A DNA stretch of 64,000 bases, from positions 1 to 64,000 of the forward strand of contig JAJTWR010000248.1 of NCBI GenBank assembly GCA_021613335.1. Reading direction: 5' to 3'. The notes under the pieces are model-generated. The model was not told the DNA's origin. It was given only the letters and a program-made list of their open reading frames with translations, and searched no databases. The stretch is from Whitmania pigra (lineage: Eukaryota > Annelida > Clitellata > Hirudinida > Haemopidae). Positions 1-11,265 of this stretch are shown here, in pieces; positions within the stretch are counted from its first letter, which is position 1, and every line of letters starts with the position of its first letter. The position numbers and the translations under genes were made by a program.

Positions 1-2
1 GT

Positions 3-308
<306 letters not shown>

Positions 309-482
309 AAGGCTGAAATCATTAATGTTGGTGAAGCTCATTATCACGGCCTTAGAATGTCTATTTTAATTTTGGTCTTAATCTTGAACAATTTATTTTA
401 CTTTTTGCTAGTAATACTTATGAATCATGATAATGATGACCTGATTTAGTCATAGTCATGAGATTCTCAGGCTATGCAAGCA

Positions 483-604
483 AAACTTGTAAAACGTAAT
501 TACACCAGTACCAGCACTGGTTGCATCTATTTTCCTCATAATATATGATGGCTTATGTGACCTCGAACCATCTTGCAAAATATGCTTTCATGTCTTCTGC
601 TTTG
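483..604 (-). pseudogene. Fragment of an RRM-protein gene copy
   Basis: This stretch is close to bases ~9733-9858, which encode the third RRM of the intact minus-strand gene at 9096..10481. It covers the end of RRM3 only, with scattered substitutions and small gaps, and no flanking parts of the gene are recognisable. It lies just behind ETFA. Inference: debris of a duplicated or retrotransposed relative. Confidence 0.6.
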
Positions 605-1858
605 GTTGGTAGATTTACTGATTTGTTATTGAGCCTGTTGGAGAACGTATCTGTCAGTAACTGCCAAAAAAGACCTAAAGAGCATAAAAAGTCCATAAAT
701 AATGGTTAATTGTTGAAGCATTAGTATCCAACAATCCTGTGATCTAGAACTTTCCTCCACACAATGGAAACGTTAATCATATTTGGGGGAGATACTAATA
801 TTTACGTCCAAAATGGTGAATTATTGAGATAATCCAAACAAATTATAAATTAAAATAGGTTTCAATAATTTTTTCTTATCCAACATCTATTAATGTATTT
901 AAAAAGTACAACAAAGATTGTCCCTGAAAATAAGATCTGATTCAATAAGAAAGTTTTGAATTCACGAACAGTGTGGCTATCCATAGCTTGTTCTAGGCGT
1001 TTATAAATGAAATGATATAAATTTAATACTAATTACTTGTTTCAAACACAACAGCAAGGCTCTAAGCTGAGACTTGTGGTGCGATCAAGGTTGCCATTGA
1101 AGAAAAGCCCAGTTCGTCCAACCTAAAAAATCTATGAAAATCCCAGATCATATTAAACCAGCTTTTATTGCCGATTATTATCATTTTTAAATGCTATTCA
1201 TGTTAGTATACATAAACACGGGTTCCTAAAATAAAGATAAGATTATTAATGAAACAAGTTAAACATAATTTTATTTTAATTCATAACATCAGCAGAGTCA
1301 GTATCAGAAATTGCATCATCATAAATATCAATATTAAATGTAGATTAAACCAATCATGAAATAATTTTTTTAAATAATCAACATTGCATTTCAATACAAA
1401 AATTCTATGTCAGTGTTGAAACTACATAATCACGATTAGCAAAATTTAATTTGAGTCTTTTAATTTTAATTTGTTTCCTAATATTTTCATTAGTGTTATT
1501 TCAGTTAAGACTTTTCAGTTAGAATTTGAGTTATAGTCAGTGCTTTCCAGCTAAAGTTAACTACATATTGTCTTTTCAGTTACCAGTAACAACTCTCCAG
1601 TTCAGGTTACTGAACACAAACTTTTCAATGTGACCATTTTACAATCGTGTAAATAGTGTATGTAGTTTCTTTATCAACCATAATGTACAGTCAGTGACTT
1701 CAAATGGCAGGTCCCCCGCAAAAAATTAAAAATGAACCCATTCGGGACTTGAGTCACGTGTAACTCGTGTAACTTACATTACGTCAAATTATGAAAAATC
1801 TCGAAGCACGACAAGATTAGATTATAAAAATTTGTTAAATTCCACCGTATGTTAAAGC
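605..1858. other. Intergenic, nothing recognised
   Basis: AT-rich sequence with many stops in all frames. Around 1500-1620 there are several loosely spaced CAGTT motifs. No exon, RNA gene or clear repeat boundary was seen. Confidence 0.4.
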
Positions 1859-2699
1859 AGTGACGAACCAAGGGGGGGCGGAGACAACGGCCAAGGGGCG
1901 TTATTTTGGGGGAGTACGTAAAAATTAAAAAATAGGAAAAAAGGCCGCACACATTCTCCAGTGTTTCTGCTTTGTCCATTAAAGGATTAGATTTCAATTT
2001 GGCATTTGGTATAACGTATCGGTTGATGTACAACATGTACGAGTCACACATCAAAGAGAATCATCTTACCAGGCCTTCATCAGGTCATGCCTGTTCATCA
2101 GATCGTCCAGAGAATCGTTCGATCAGAAGAGTATATATGGAACTATTTCGAGACCACCGCATATTGTTAGTTCATTCCGTTTATATTGTTGTATTGAAAA
2201 ATCTTTTAAAGTAAATTCTTGGATTCGCAAGCATTTCGGTGAGTTTGGCTAGTATAATCTTTATTTCTTTCAATAGTTATTTGTTGTAATTATCTGAGTA
2301 GAAGTCTAAATGATCATTCTGAACAAGTTGTTAGGACAACTATTTGCCTATCCTTTTCAAGGCTGATTGCACAAGCTCGTTTTGAGAGACCAGGGGCTTG
2401 CATCACTCTTCTTTAATGATCGCTTGCAGCCTGCTTAATTAGCTTACTTGCCAAATATGAGTATCAAACGTTTTGGGTTGAAAAGGAGTCTGCCCTCTGG
2501 AAAAGGTGAGATGACTGATCAATGGAAAATTTGCATTAGACACGCTCCAGCCTGTTTTATGTCCGGTGAAGACAAATATTATAAGTTCGTATTAATTCCT
2601 TAAAACGTTTCGTGAAATATTAAATAACGTCTATACCAAGACCAGAGTTTATATTTTATTCGTGAGCGGTTTGAAACTTCCATACATTTTGTATTTTTC
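1859..2699 (+). other. Possible hAT 5' end and leader
   Basis: CAGTGACGAACCAAGGGGGG at 1859 resembles the CAGTGRCG... G-rich terminal repeats of the hAT elements elsewhere in this window (12179, 25058). It lies upstream of the broken hAT gene at 2700-4414. I could not find the matching 3' end or a target duplication, so the link is an inference. A strong donor-like GGTGAGTTTG occurs at about 2237. Confidence 0.35.
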
Positions 2700-4414
2700 A
2701 GAATCTTTGACTTTTCAAAGGAGGTACCCTAATAAAGAGAGTGGAGGAAAGCGGCGCGTCATTCCGTAGAAAGAGAAATGCAGAAGATGAGACAAACATG
2801 AATAAAGGTGCTCTATTGAAATTCATGAAAAAGAAATGGAGGTAACGAAAAGCGATAATCGCGCTGAGACCGACGATGAAGTTGATATTGCTAACGTTGA
2901 TACCTGGACTGCGGAAGGCGACATTAACCGAGTTCATGTAGCGGAAACTGTTAATAATGATGATGATGCGCACGAAGTTGAAGAATTGGAAAGGCATCCA
3001 CTACTTGGATCGAAAACTGATCTAACTGATGTTGGTCTGTGGCCTGTTAAGATCTTCGTCATGTTTTTCGCCAAGCAGAACCTAGCATTGCGGGGTCACC
3101 GGGAAGACATCCATAATGACGAAGGAGGAAAGGGAAATAGAGGGAATTTTTTTTTAGAGTTGGTACATTTGTTGGCTAACTATGACCCGTGCTTCGTAAA
3201 CATTTAGTGAACATTAAAAGTTAAGCTGGGAATGAAAAACGCCACTTCATGTTCAAAATGAATTTGTGCGCATTTTGGCAGAGCATGTGGGAAAGAAAAT
3301 TATCGATCAGATCAAGAAAAGCAAGTATTTTTGCATAATTTTCGATAGCACTCCTGATGTATCTCACAAAGACCAGAAGAGGTCTTGCGATACGTAAAAA
3401 TGGACGAAAATGAAGTGAAAGTGGAAGAGTCGTTGCTCCGCTTCATCCAGACAAAGGATAAAAGCGCAGAGGAAATTTCTGGACTGATTTTTTTTTTAGA
3501 AAGATTTATTAAACAAAAGTATTCAAACACAACCATACGGTTACAAAAATAACCAGCTTAATTACATATATAGACATTTTGTAAAAAAGGTCAACCCGAA
3601 GGGATATACTCCCGCTGATCCTGCTGATTTTGAGAGAACTGGAGAACGATGGGATCCATATCAGCGATTGCTATGGCCAGGCATATCACAATGCTGCTGT
3701 TGCGGCAGGCCACCTATCAGGTGTACAGAGGCGCATCTCCGAAATTAACCCAAAAGCTCTGTTTGTGCCATGCTTAAACCATTCACTGATTTTCTATGAC
3801 TGTTCACTCCGCTACATTTTTCGACACACTGAACCGGTTATGCATCTACACATCGCTGGGACGTCTTGATGCTCTGGAACAGCTCACGGAAGGAGGAGAA
3901 ATTGCAGTCACAAGATCAGATGCATCTTTAATTCTTGACTCGATACTGTCTTTTTCGTTTCTTTCGATTCTGAACCTTTAGAAATCTATTCTTCTAGAAA
4001 TCAATGATGTCCAAAAGTATCTTCAAGCCAAAGGGATGGATCGGCAACAAAGTTCTGTCAAGCTCACAGCTTTGAGAGGTTGCCTTCTTCAGAACAGAGA
4101 AAGGATAGTGAACAGTGCAATAAACGAATCGAAATAACTCTGCATAAATAAAATGCAGAGGTATCATCTTGGGGATTCTGCCCCCAATATTATGATCCTG
4201 CTGCGTATCTTCGTGGGCTATTAGTGTTGCTGGCTATGAGCGGGCATTCTCCAAACATAGATTAATAAAAAACTGTCTTCGATCATCGATGAGCCAGACA
4301 AGGCTTACAGACTTGGTAGTCCTCTATATCGAGAGGGAATTTACCGATGGACTGAATTTTGAAACTGTTATAAAAAAATTTGCGGAAAGAAAAGCGCGGA
4401 AAGTTTGCTTGTAA
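2700..4414 (+). pseudogene. Broken hAT transposase (ZMYM1-like, DUF4371 type), here called hAT-C
   Basis: Pieces of a hAT transposase follow one another in different frames. A lysine-rich N-terminus (RRKRNAEDE) is followed at 2836 by an acidic segment. Then come the LALRGHRED motif typical of DUF4371 proteins, the catalytic-domain start with FDSTPD at ~3340, GQAYHNAAVAAGHLSGVQ at ~3670 with PCLNHSL, and a C-terminal dimerisation domain (GYERAFSKHRLIKN, then FAERKARKVCL and stop at 4412-4414). Known role: cut-and-paste transposition. Frameshifts, stops and a retro-insertion at 3492 break it, so it is certainly inactive. Most of the domain between ~4130 and 4230 is missing. Confidence 0.8.
3492..3623 (-). 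mobile_element. Short poly(A) retro-insertion inside hAT-C
   Basis: A 132-bp insertion begins (plus strand) with a T10 run, i.e. a poly(A) tail on the minus strand, preceded by AATAAA-like sequence. It is flanked by CTGATTTT at 3484..3491 and CTGATTTT at 3624..3631, an 8-bp target duplication. Removing it with one duplication copy restores the reading frame of the hAT gene across the junction. The body resembles a heavily 5'-truncated LINE 3' UTR; the family is not identified. Confidence 0.7.
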
Positions 4415-5190
4415 ATTTTTAATTTGATTGTAGTTTCATGAAAATAAATATTTTAGATCTTTTCGAAATTTTGAAGGTTAACTGGTTGACACATAGTTTC
4501 TGTCACACAAATTGTTTTTTAATTTGAATAGGATATTCAACAACTAAAAATAAATTTTAAAATAAGATTATTGATACAAGAGTTTGTTAGCCAGTTTGGT
4601 TTTAACCAACTTCACCTGCGCAGAAATGGGCATAAAAGCCGTCAACACCAGCTCATCATGAGTTACTCTACTTCAATTAAGAGCTAGTTACAAGTTTAAC
4701 AAAACTGGCCAATATCCAAAGCTGTACATCGGAACTTCATGTTTCCACATTTTCTTCATGTTTTTCTGCGTCTGCTTGTGAGCAGCAGACATGATTTATT
4801 AGTGTTAAAACATGGACAAACTTTATTCCGACAAGTGATTGGGATATGCCTGCATCCAATCCTTTAGTTCCGTCAACCAATCATCATTAAATGCCTGTTT
4901 GAACCATATTTTAGCTTTCTTACGGGGTAGATCAACACTTCTAGCAATTGGAGTAACTGAATCACCGTCCATTATTCACAAATTAAAGTTAAATGTAGTA
5001 AACGCGTGCAAAGATGGCGGGAAAGAAGGAAGTCGTGAGTGATGAAGGTTTTTTATTGAATTGATAAACCAAAGAACCTTACAGAATATTGTTTTTATAC
5101 CAAAAATTATTTTCTCCAAAAACATTCAAATTTCCAAACAAAATACCCAGAAGCCAATATTATCCGTGTTTACCCATAAAATTATCTATT
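4415..5190. other. Intergenic, nothing recognised
   Basis: No exon, tRNA or repeat with visible boundaries. It lies between the hAT relic and the LINE at 5191. Confidence 0.4.
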
Positions 5191-5431
5191 ATCGCTCTAG
5201 TGAAGGAACTATTATCGCTCTAGTGAAAGTTTCGCTAAAATGACTACGAGAAGTTTTAAAGATTTTAAAAAATGCCAAGAATGCGAAATGTATGGAAGTG
5301 TCGAGGGTTTGAATCTAAACCAAATTTGCAAGAACTGTGTACGAATGAAAGACGTCGTCGAAAGACTCGAACAACTTATTGGTATCAATAAGGAACAGAG
5401 TCAAAAAATCGAGTTGCTCGAAAAAAAGTTG

Positions 5432-5918
5432 GGTAAAACCGTTCGAGACGGACGCACACATTTTAATGAGATGCTAAAATGAGTAAAAGTGAATCTTTTA
5501 TCCGCAATATATATTAAGTCATTTACATAGAAGTCTCTAATAAAGTTTTATTATAATTTTGGAAATACTTGACGTCTGATATTAACGATCGAGTGTTTAA
5601 AGTTTACGCTTTGCCTAACCCTAACCCTACCCTATCCCCTAATCCTAACCCCTAACCCTACGCTATCCCTTAATCCTAACCCCTAACCCTACCCTATCCC
5701 CTAATCCTAACCCTAACCCTACCCTAACCCTTGAGCGGATCTATTCGGAGCCTAAAAATGCGGACCGATTTTCCCTAAAAAGAGATATACCTAAAAATAT
5801 TACGGATCAAAGATTTACTTTTACTCATTTTAGGCGGAGCTTAATTTGTTTTGGGTGGAGCTTCATTAAAGTGTAGCATCTCATTAAAATGTGTGCGTCC
5901 GTCTCGAACGGTTTTACC
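5432..5918. mobile_element. MITE with 45-bp perfect terminal inverted repeats
   Basis: Bases 5432..5476 and the reverse complement of 5874..5918 are identical over 45 bp (outer end GGTAAAACCGTTCGAGACGG). The inner arms continue to match (AAATGAGTAAAAGTRAATC) but the right arm carries ~43 extra bases made of degenerate copies of TTTAATGARGCTCC. No ORF of its own. It splits the LINE ORF1 coding sequence. The flanks AGTTG and AGTAG could be an imperfect 5-bp duplication. Superfamily unknown. Confidence 0.8.
5612..5731. repeat. Telomere-like CCCTAA-variant array inside the MITE
   Basis: About 120 bp of CCTAACCC, CCCTATCC and CCCTAATC variants, all related to the animal telomere repeat (TTAGGG)n on the opposite strand. 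It sits in the interior of the 487-bp MITE, not at a chromosome end. Confidence 0.75.
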
Positions 5919-6597
5919 AGTAGACAGCTTACTTGTCTCAGTCGAGGTTGACATGACAGCCGAAGCTGGTACTAAAAGCAAGGGTCTTGCATGGACAGAA
6001 ATTGTAAAGAAAAGAGTAGATGCAAAATTGAAAACAATTGAAGACAGAGTACAAGTTGTGGACAAAAAAAATCAGTATAGCAAAAACCATTGCTCAGGAG
6101 GAAGTCGAAAGAGAAAAGAGAAGGAACAACATTATACTGTACAGGCTCGAAGAAAGCAAAGCTAAAAGTGAGCCGGAACAGAAAACTGAGGATAGAGACA
6201 CTGCTATGCATTTCATCAACAATGTACTTGGTGTAAAATGTGATAGTAGTGACATCAAAAGTGTATTCAGGATAGGTAAGGATACAAAGGAGGTAAGGCC
6301 ACTAATGATTCAATTTAGGGAAAGAGAATCAAAGAACCTAGTTTTGGAATCACTTCCAAAATTACGAACTGCAGAAAGCAAATTCAAAGGCATCTCTGTC
6401 TGCCATGATTTGACTAAAGCAGAAAGAGACCAATGCAAGAAATTGTTGGAAGAGGCTAAGAAAAAGCAAGCTGAAGATCAGTCGGGGGACTACATTTTCA
6501 GAGTGAAGGGCCAACCAGGCAACATGAAGCTAGAAAAGCTGAGGAGGAGGTAAGATTAGAAATTAACCATTTAAGTAGGGATATAGACAGAGTAAGA

Positions 6598-7905
6598 GTT
6601 CTGAAATGTGTTTATGCCAATGCTAGAAGTATAGTTAGTAAGGCTAAAAGGACAGAACTCGAGCTAATTGTCGATACGGAGGAGCCAGATATAATTGACA
6701 TTACTGAGTCTTGGGCAAAAGAAAGTATTCAAAACTCTGAGCTAGCAATTGATGGCTATGAGATGCTAAGGAAAGACAGAGAGGGACAGAAAGAAAATGG
6801 ACATGGAGCAGGAGGGGTATTAATTTATGTTAAGAATCATATCAAAGTAATAGAAAGAAAGGAATTTCAAAATGAAAACTTTAAAGAGAGTTTATGGTGT
6901 GATATTTACATAGGTAAATTCAAACTTCTTTTAGGGGTTTGCTACAGGCCACCAAATTTTAAAGAGGATACTGGACTAAATGATATATTATACAAAGCCA
7001 GTAAGGAATTTATGCTAGTAATGGGTGACTTTAACTACCATATTAACTGGAACACTTTAGAAGGAGGAAGACCTGAGGATATAAACTTTATAAATGTAAC
7101 CAATGATAACTTCTTATTCCAGCACATCACTGATCCCACAAGAGGTAAAAACACATTAGATTTGATATTAACAACAGATGAGAACTTAGTGGAAGGCCTA
7201 ACAGTTGGTGAACACTTTGGAACAAGTGATCATCAAGTTGTCAGATGGAACATTTATTTAGACAACGAGGATTTAAAAAAAGAGAACCTAGATTCTAAAA
7301 ACTTTTTTAAGGCTGACTATGACAAAATACGGAATGAGTTAGAGAAAACAAACTTAGCTAAAAATATAGAATCTGCTACTGTAGAAGAAGCTTGGGCAAT
7401 AATCAAGAAAGAGCTAAATCTAGTTGTAGATAAATATATCCCAAGCAGAGGCAGAACTCAGAAAAGACAGCCATGGCTTACGAAGGAGGTCATCAAATGC
7501 AAAAGAGCTAAGTATAAAGCATGGAAGAAATTACGAGAAATGACAAAAATAAATTCTGGAGAGGAAGAGGAAAAAGTGCTTAAGGATTTAAAACAAAAAT
7601 ATCAGAAACAGAGGAATGCATCAAACAGAATTAATAAAAAAGCATTACTAGAATATGAGAACAAATTAGCAAAGAATGTTAAAAGTGATAGCAAGAGCTT
7701 TTTCAGATACGTTAGATGTAAACAAAAAGTAAGGGACAAAATTGGACCATTACAAAATAGTGAGGGGCAAACAGTTGATTCAGTAGAGGAAACAGCCAAT
7801 ATATTAAATAGCTACTTCAGTTCAGTTTTTACTAAGGAAACGATAGGGAATATACCAGAACTGCCAAGGAGAATCCAAGAGATTGAGATAAAGACACCAA
7901 AGTAG
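6598..7905 (+). CDS. LINE ORF2, AP-type endonuclease and linker
   Basis: The frame is open from at least 6550; the first endonuclease strand (CVYANARSIVSK) begins near 6607. The expected catalytic motifs are in order: DIIDITESW, GGVLIYVKN, LGVCYRPP, LVMGDFN, then TLDLILT and GTSDHQVV. Known role: nicking target DNA to prime reverse transcription. After ~residue 230 comes a basic helical linker (QKRQPWLTKEVIKCKRAKYKAW) and the segment before the RT domain. The frame closes at a TAG (7903-7905) exactly where the RT domain should begin. Endonuclease motifs look intact; the protein is useless for retrotransposition without the RT. Confidence 0.8.
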   Translation, partial: VLKCVYANARSIVSKAKRTELELIVDTEEPDIIDITESWAKESIQNSELAIDGYEMLRKDREGQKENGHGAGGVLIYVKNHIKVIERKEFQNENFKESLWCDIYIGKFKLLLGVCYRPPNFKEDTGLNDILYKASKEFMLVMGDFNYHINWNTLEGGRPEDINFINVTNDNFLFQHITDPTRGKNTLDLILTTDENLVEGLTVGEHFGTSDHQVVRWNIYLDNEDLKKENLDSKNFFKADYDKIRNELEKTNLAKNIESATVEEAWAIIKKELNLVVDKYIPSRGRTQKRQPWLTKEVIKCKRAKYKAWKKLREMTKINSGEEEEKVLKDLKQKYQKQRNASNRINKKALLEYENKLAKNVKSDSKSFFRYVRCKQKVRDKIGPLQNSEGQTVDSVEETANILNSYFSSVFTKETIGNIPELPRRIQEIEIKTPK

Positions 7906-8674
7906 CAAGAAGTGTCAGCAAGCAAGAAGATGTAGATACACTTCAGGAAGATCTTAACAAGTTATTCAAATGGACAGAAGATTGGCAGATGCTTTTCAAC
8001 GTAAGCAAATGCTCCATTATGCATATGGGATGAAAAACACGAAAGTCGAATATGCATTTGGAGAAAGCATTCTGAAGCAGTCAAATCATGAAAGAGATCT
8101 GGGGGTAATAATGCAGAACAATGGAAAAGCATCTCTACAGTGCATGGAAGTTGCTAAAAAAGCAAACAGAGTACTTGGAATGATAAAGAGAACAGTAGTG
8201 AGTAGGAACAAGGATGTAATACTGAGATTGTATAAGGCATTAGTAAGGCCACACCTTGAGTACTGTGTGCAAGTGTGGAACCCTCATTTGAGAAAGGATG
8301 TAGAAGTGTTGGAAAGAGTACAAAGAAGGGCAACCAGGATGATAGAAGGTTTTGGAAAGCTGAGTTATGAGGAACGATTAAATAGATGTAAATTAACGAC
8401 TCTGGAAAAGAGAAGAAATAGAGGGGACCTCATCGAGGCATTCAAAATTTTATCGGGAAGGGAAGGCCTTTTGCCTGAACAGTTTTTCGAAGCCACAAAA
8501 AGTGTTTCTACTAGAGGGCACGATTGTAAATTATATAAGAAGGCTTCGGGAAACTTGAAAAACAATTATTACAGTTCAAGGGTGGTTTCCTTATGGAATA
8601 AACTAGATAAGGAAACCATCCATGCTGACACAATAGATAAATTCAAAATTTACTTAAGTAAATTCGGATATTAG
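7906..8674 (+). pseudogene. LINE ORF2, RT C-terminal part only
   Basis: After the deletion junction the sequence resumes in the distal RT: LQEDLNKLFKWTEDWQMLFN, then RDLGVIMQN, LVRPHLEYCVQVWNPH, RVQRRATRMI and the tail SYEERLNRCKLTTLEKRR. These are thumb and post-RT motifs of CR1/Jockey-group LINEs. The fingers and palm, including the YADD active site, are missing. The frame changes once near 7970, then stays open to TAG at 8672-8674. Confidence 0.8.
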
Positions 8675-9095
8675 GACTAAAAAGAGTGGTTATTACACAG
8701 ATCCAGGTCTTCTTAACCACTATAAATAATTGTTATGTTATGTTATGTTAAGCCCAGATTGGGTCCAAATTTCAAAAAAAAAAGCCAAGATGTTGGCTTA
8801 AAAGCCCAACACTGACAATCCTGAATGCGATTATTTTTGTTGCTAAATTCTTAATGAAAGAAAACACATGAAGGAAACAGTGAAAATCATTTAGAATATG
8901 GCTCAAATTAAAAACTTTCGTATTACATTCTTTATTCATTCACATGTTTTATTCAAAAACATTTCTGAAAGACTTTCACGAACAATTATTCGTTTTCATA
9001 TTTATTAATAACTTTTTAAATATTTAAACAATACCGTTACAGCTGTCAGACCACTAAAGTACTCTACAAGTAATATTTAGTCTGATAAAATATCA

Positions 9096-10481
9096 TCAAA
9101 TATAATCCCAGCATTTCTTTGTCAGCCCAGGGACACATTTCATATCTAATATTCTACCCCTCAATCTCTTATTTTCAAGCAGAAGCAAGCACGAGAGCCT
9201 GTCCCTTCTACTCTTGAATACCACCATTCCTGTTCCAGAACTTGTACCAACTCTATTGGCAATTACGAATGTCTTCATAACAGGTACTTCAGCAGAGAAA
9301 AAAACTCTCAGCTCTTTGTCCGTGACATCGTAGTGCAAGTTTGTGACATAAATGGCACAATGAAATTCACATTCAGGGATTCCCAATCTCAGAGCAACGA
9401 AGTAACTTCTCTGTCTGATATGTTGGTTGGCAAAACTGTTGTAATGCTTTAATTTCAAGAGTCTTTCTTTTGATCCCCCTTTCTTGAATCGCTTCAATAA
9501 TATGATATCGTCCATTCTGCTAGGAAGTTCCACACCTTCTGAGTCATTGCGCTTCTTCCATTGTTTTCTGGAAATCTCTGTTTGAGGAGAAATGCTTTGA
9601 ACTTCCTCTTCAATGGTACCAAAATTGCTTTCATCTGAATAATTATCTTTGTGATGTTTAGGGCACATTACCGACTGAATTCGATCCTCAAAGACTGTCC
9701 TAATAAAACAGAGAATTTTAGGAATTGATTCAAATTTGTAAAACGTGATTGCACCAATCCCAGTACTGGTTCCATCTTCCTTGTAATATATGATAGCTTC
9801 TGCAACCTCAAACCATCTTCCAAAATATGCTTCCAAGTCTTCTGCTTTGACATCGTAATGCAGATAAGCAATATAAAGTTGCAGATATTTGTAACGTTTC
9901 ATAAAAAATTCGCCAGTAACATAACCAGGCATATATAATCTTCTGAATTCCATTTTCATGCCCTTAATTTTGCACTGATCATACTTATATATATCTTCAA
10001 TTTCATAAAACGTGTCATCTATTTCTACAATCCCTTTTCCTGTGCTACTTCCATCCTCAAAATACAAAACGGTAGCTCTTTTGGCTATGAAGGGAGGACG
10101 GAAATGTTCTTTAAGTTCTCTTGAGGTAACGTCGAGAGGCAAATTATCTACCATATGTGTGCAATGTGAGAAGCCATCTTTCCTCATAGAATCAGACTTC
10201 ACTCTTATAACCCTCCCCTTGAAACACGCGTTATTAATTCTGTCCATTAGAATCGTAGCATCACCATCGTTGTGTACGACTATTTCAGCAGTTCCTGTGC
10301 TGGTTCCATCAGATTTATGCAAAATGTAAATTTCCTTAATGGGTACAATATTACCAAAAGTGCTTTCCAACTCTTTCTCAGTTGTGTCATAATGGAGGTT
10401 AGTAATATATAAAGTTCTACGACGTTTTTTATACATTTCATGGTGAAAGAGTTCGTAGTTAATATTGTCAATGCCAATCAT
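9096..10481 (-). CDS. Intronless protein with four divergent RRM domains
   Basis: 461 residues in one open exon, ATG at 10481. Four RNA-recognition motifs are visible at about residues 23-98, 107-185, 198-275 and 378-455. Each starts with an RNP2-like strand (LYITNL, HMVDNL, LYIAYL, IYVTNL) and has the same RNP1-side signature [DG]GTS[ST]G[TIK]G or close to it, so the domains look like products of internal duplication. RRM3 and RRM4 are separated by a charged linker of ~100 residues. The domain style recalls hnRNP M/MYEF2, but the RNP1 aromatic residues are mostly lost, so canonical RNA stacking may be weak. Probably nuclear RNA binding; exact role unknown. Intronless structure and the relic at 483-604 suggest a retrogene family. 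Still fully open, so plausibly expressed. Confidence 0.75.
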   Translation of the reverse strand: MIGIDNINYELFHHEMYKKRRRTLYITNLHYDTTEKELESTFGNIVPIKEIYILHKSDGTSTGTAEIVVHNDGDATILMDRINNACFKGRVIRVKSDSMRKDGFSHCTHMVDNLPLDVTSRELKEHFRPPFIAKRATVLYFEDGSSTGKGIVEIDDTFYEIEDIYKYDQCKIKGMKMEFRRLYMPGYVTGEFFMKRYKYLQLYIAYLHYDVKAEDLEAYFGRWFEVAEAIIYYKEDGTSTGIGAITFYKFESIPKILCFIRTVFEDRIQSVMCPKHHKDNYSDESNFGTIEEEVQSISPQTEISRKQWKKRNDSEGVELPSRMDDIILLKRFKKGGSKERLLKLKHYNSFANQHIRQRSYFVALRLGIPECEFHCAIYVTNLHYDVTDKELRVFFSAEVPVMKTFVIANRVGTSSGTGMVVFKSRRDRLSCLLLLENKRLRGRILDMKCVPGLTKKCWDYI

Positions 10482-11265
10482 ATTTGTGAATTTAAATAAT
10501 TTTTGAAATTAGTAGAAATAGTACTTCGACATTGTAATGATACAAATCACAGAAGTTTCACTTGCTTGAAAAAGATTTATAATATTTTTTATTTTTATAA
10601 TTAAAATTTAAAACTTTATTACTATAAATTCAAAAGCTTTGTTTAGATAATAAATATTTATTTATTATTTATATATTACTGCAGGTACATCGTGCGTTTT
10701 CAAAATTTAATTTAAATTTTTAGTTTTAGTTTTTATTATATTTTGACACAACGAACAATGGTTTATATAATAAAGAAATAGAAAATATTGTTTAGATATG
10801 ACCGATATTTTAGATGATATTGCCATTTTTACATGGTCACCCTACTTTTCAAATTTTGATTTTTTCGAAAATCGGACACACTTAATGTGTATTCAAACTA
10901 ATGTTTTGAATAAGATAGAACAATGATATTTAAGGGATTTGTTTGCCTAACGTTAACCTATTAAATAATATAAAAATTAATATTTTGAAATTCCTGCTTT
11001 TAGAGAAATGCAGCTCAGAAAATTAGAAATTTTTGTAAAAATTCCACTGTTTGAAATTAAATATTTTGAAAACTAAACATATTTAAGCAATAATATTTTG
11101 TAAATTTGTTTATACTATCCTGGTCTAAATATATAAAAAGTTTCATTTAAATGCGTTCGGTAGTTTTTGTTTTATAAGCTTTTTTTAAAAACTTAAATTC
11201 AGCATAAATTCAAAATGTCACAATCTTTAGTGCTATTTATTTCGAAAGGGTGGTGAACAAATTTT
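10482..11265. other. AT-rich intergenic sequence, upstream of the RRM gene
   Basis: Nothing coding recognised. The part next to 10481 would hold the RRM gene's promoter, but no TATA or initiator motif stands out. Confidence 0.4.

Larger units (their letters stand above)
5240..6553 (+). pseudogene. LINE ORF1, coiled coil plus RRM-like domain, split by a MITE
   Basis: The N-terminal part (5240-5431) has a CxxC...CxxC pattern (KCQEC and ICKNC) and then a leucine/glutamate-rich coiled coil. Coding resumes after the MITE (~5919). The C-terminal part, in a different frame from 6038 to 6553, starts RRNNIILYRLEE and contains RPLMIQF, KNLVLESLPK, CHDLTKAERDQC and FRVKGQPG. This is the RNA-binding ORF1 type of CR1/L1-like LINEs. 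It is clearly homologous to the ORF1 at 17457-17924, which belongs to a different LINE class. Known role of such proteins: trimeric nucleic-acid chaperone bound to the LINE RNA. The insertion and a frameshift inactivate it. Confidence 0.75.
5191..8759 (+). mobile_element. CR1/L2-like non-LTR retrotransposon with internal deletion
   Basis: A two-ORF LINE. The start is tentative and set at a direct repeat TTATCGCTCTAGTGAA (5191 and again ~5209) just before the ORF1 ATG at 5240. ORF1 is interrupted by a MITE at 5432. ORF2 opens with an apurinic-type endonuclease and then jumps at ~7905 to the thumb and tail of the reverse transcriptase. The 3' end is a short run of TGTTA units (~8731-8750), a microsatellite-like end known in CR1/L2-type elements rather than poly(A). 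Clade assignment rests on the endonuclease and the C-terminal tail; the RT core that would settle it is deleted. Confidence 0.8.

Noticed and set aside
2836..3207. Host nuclear protein with acidic N-terminus
   Set aside because: LALRGHRED and the downstream pieces identify it as hAT/ZMYM1-like transposase.
5612..5731. True telomere or chromosome end
   Set aside because: The array is short, variant-rich and enclosed by inverted repeats with coding LINE sequence on both sides.
9668..10477. Additional frames of 65-105 codons overlapping the RRM gene
   Set aside because: Out-of-frame shadows of the 461-codon gene.
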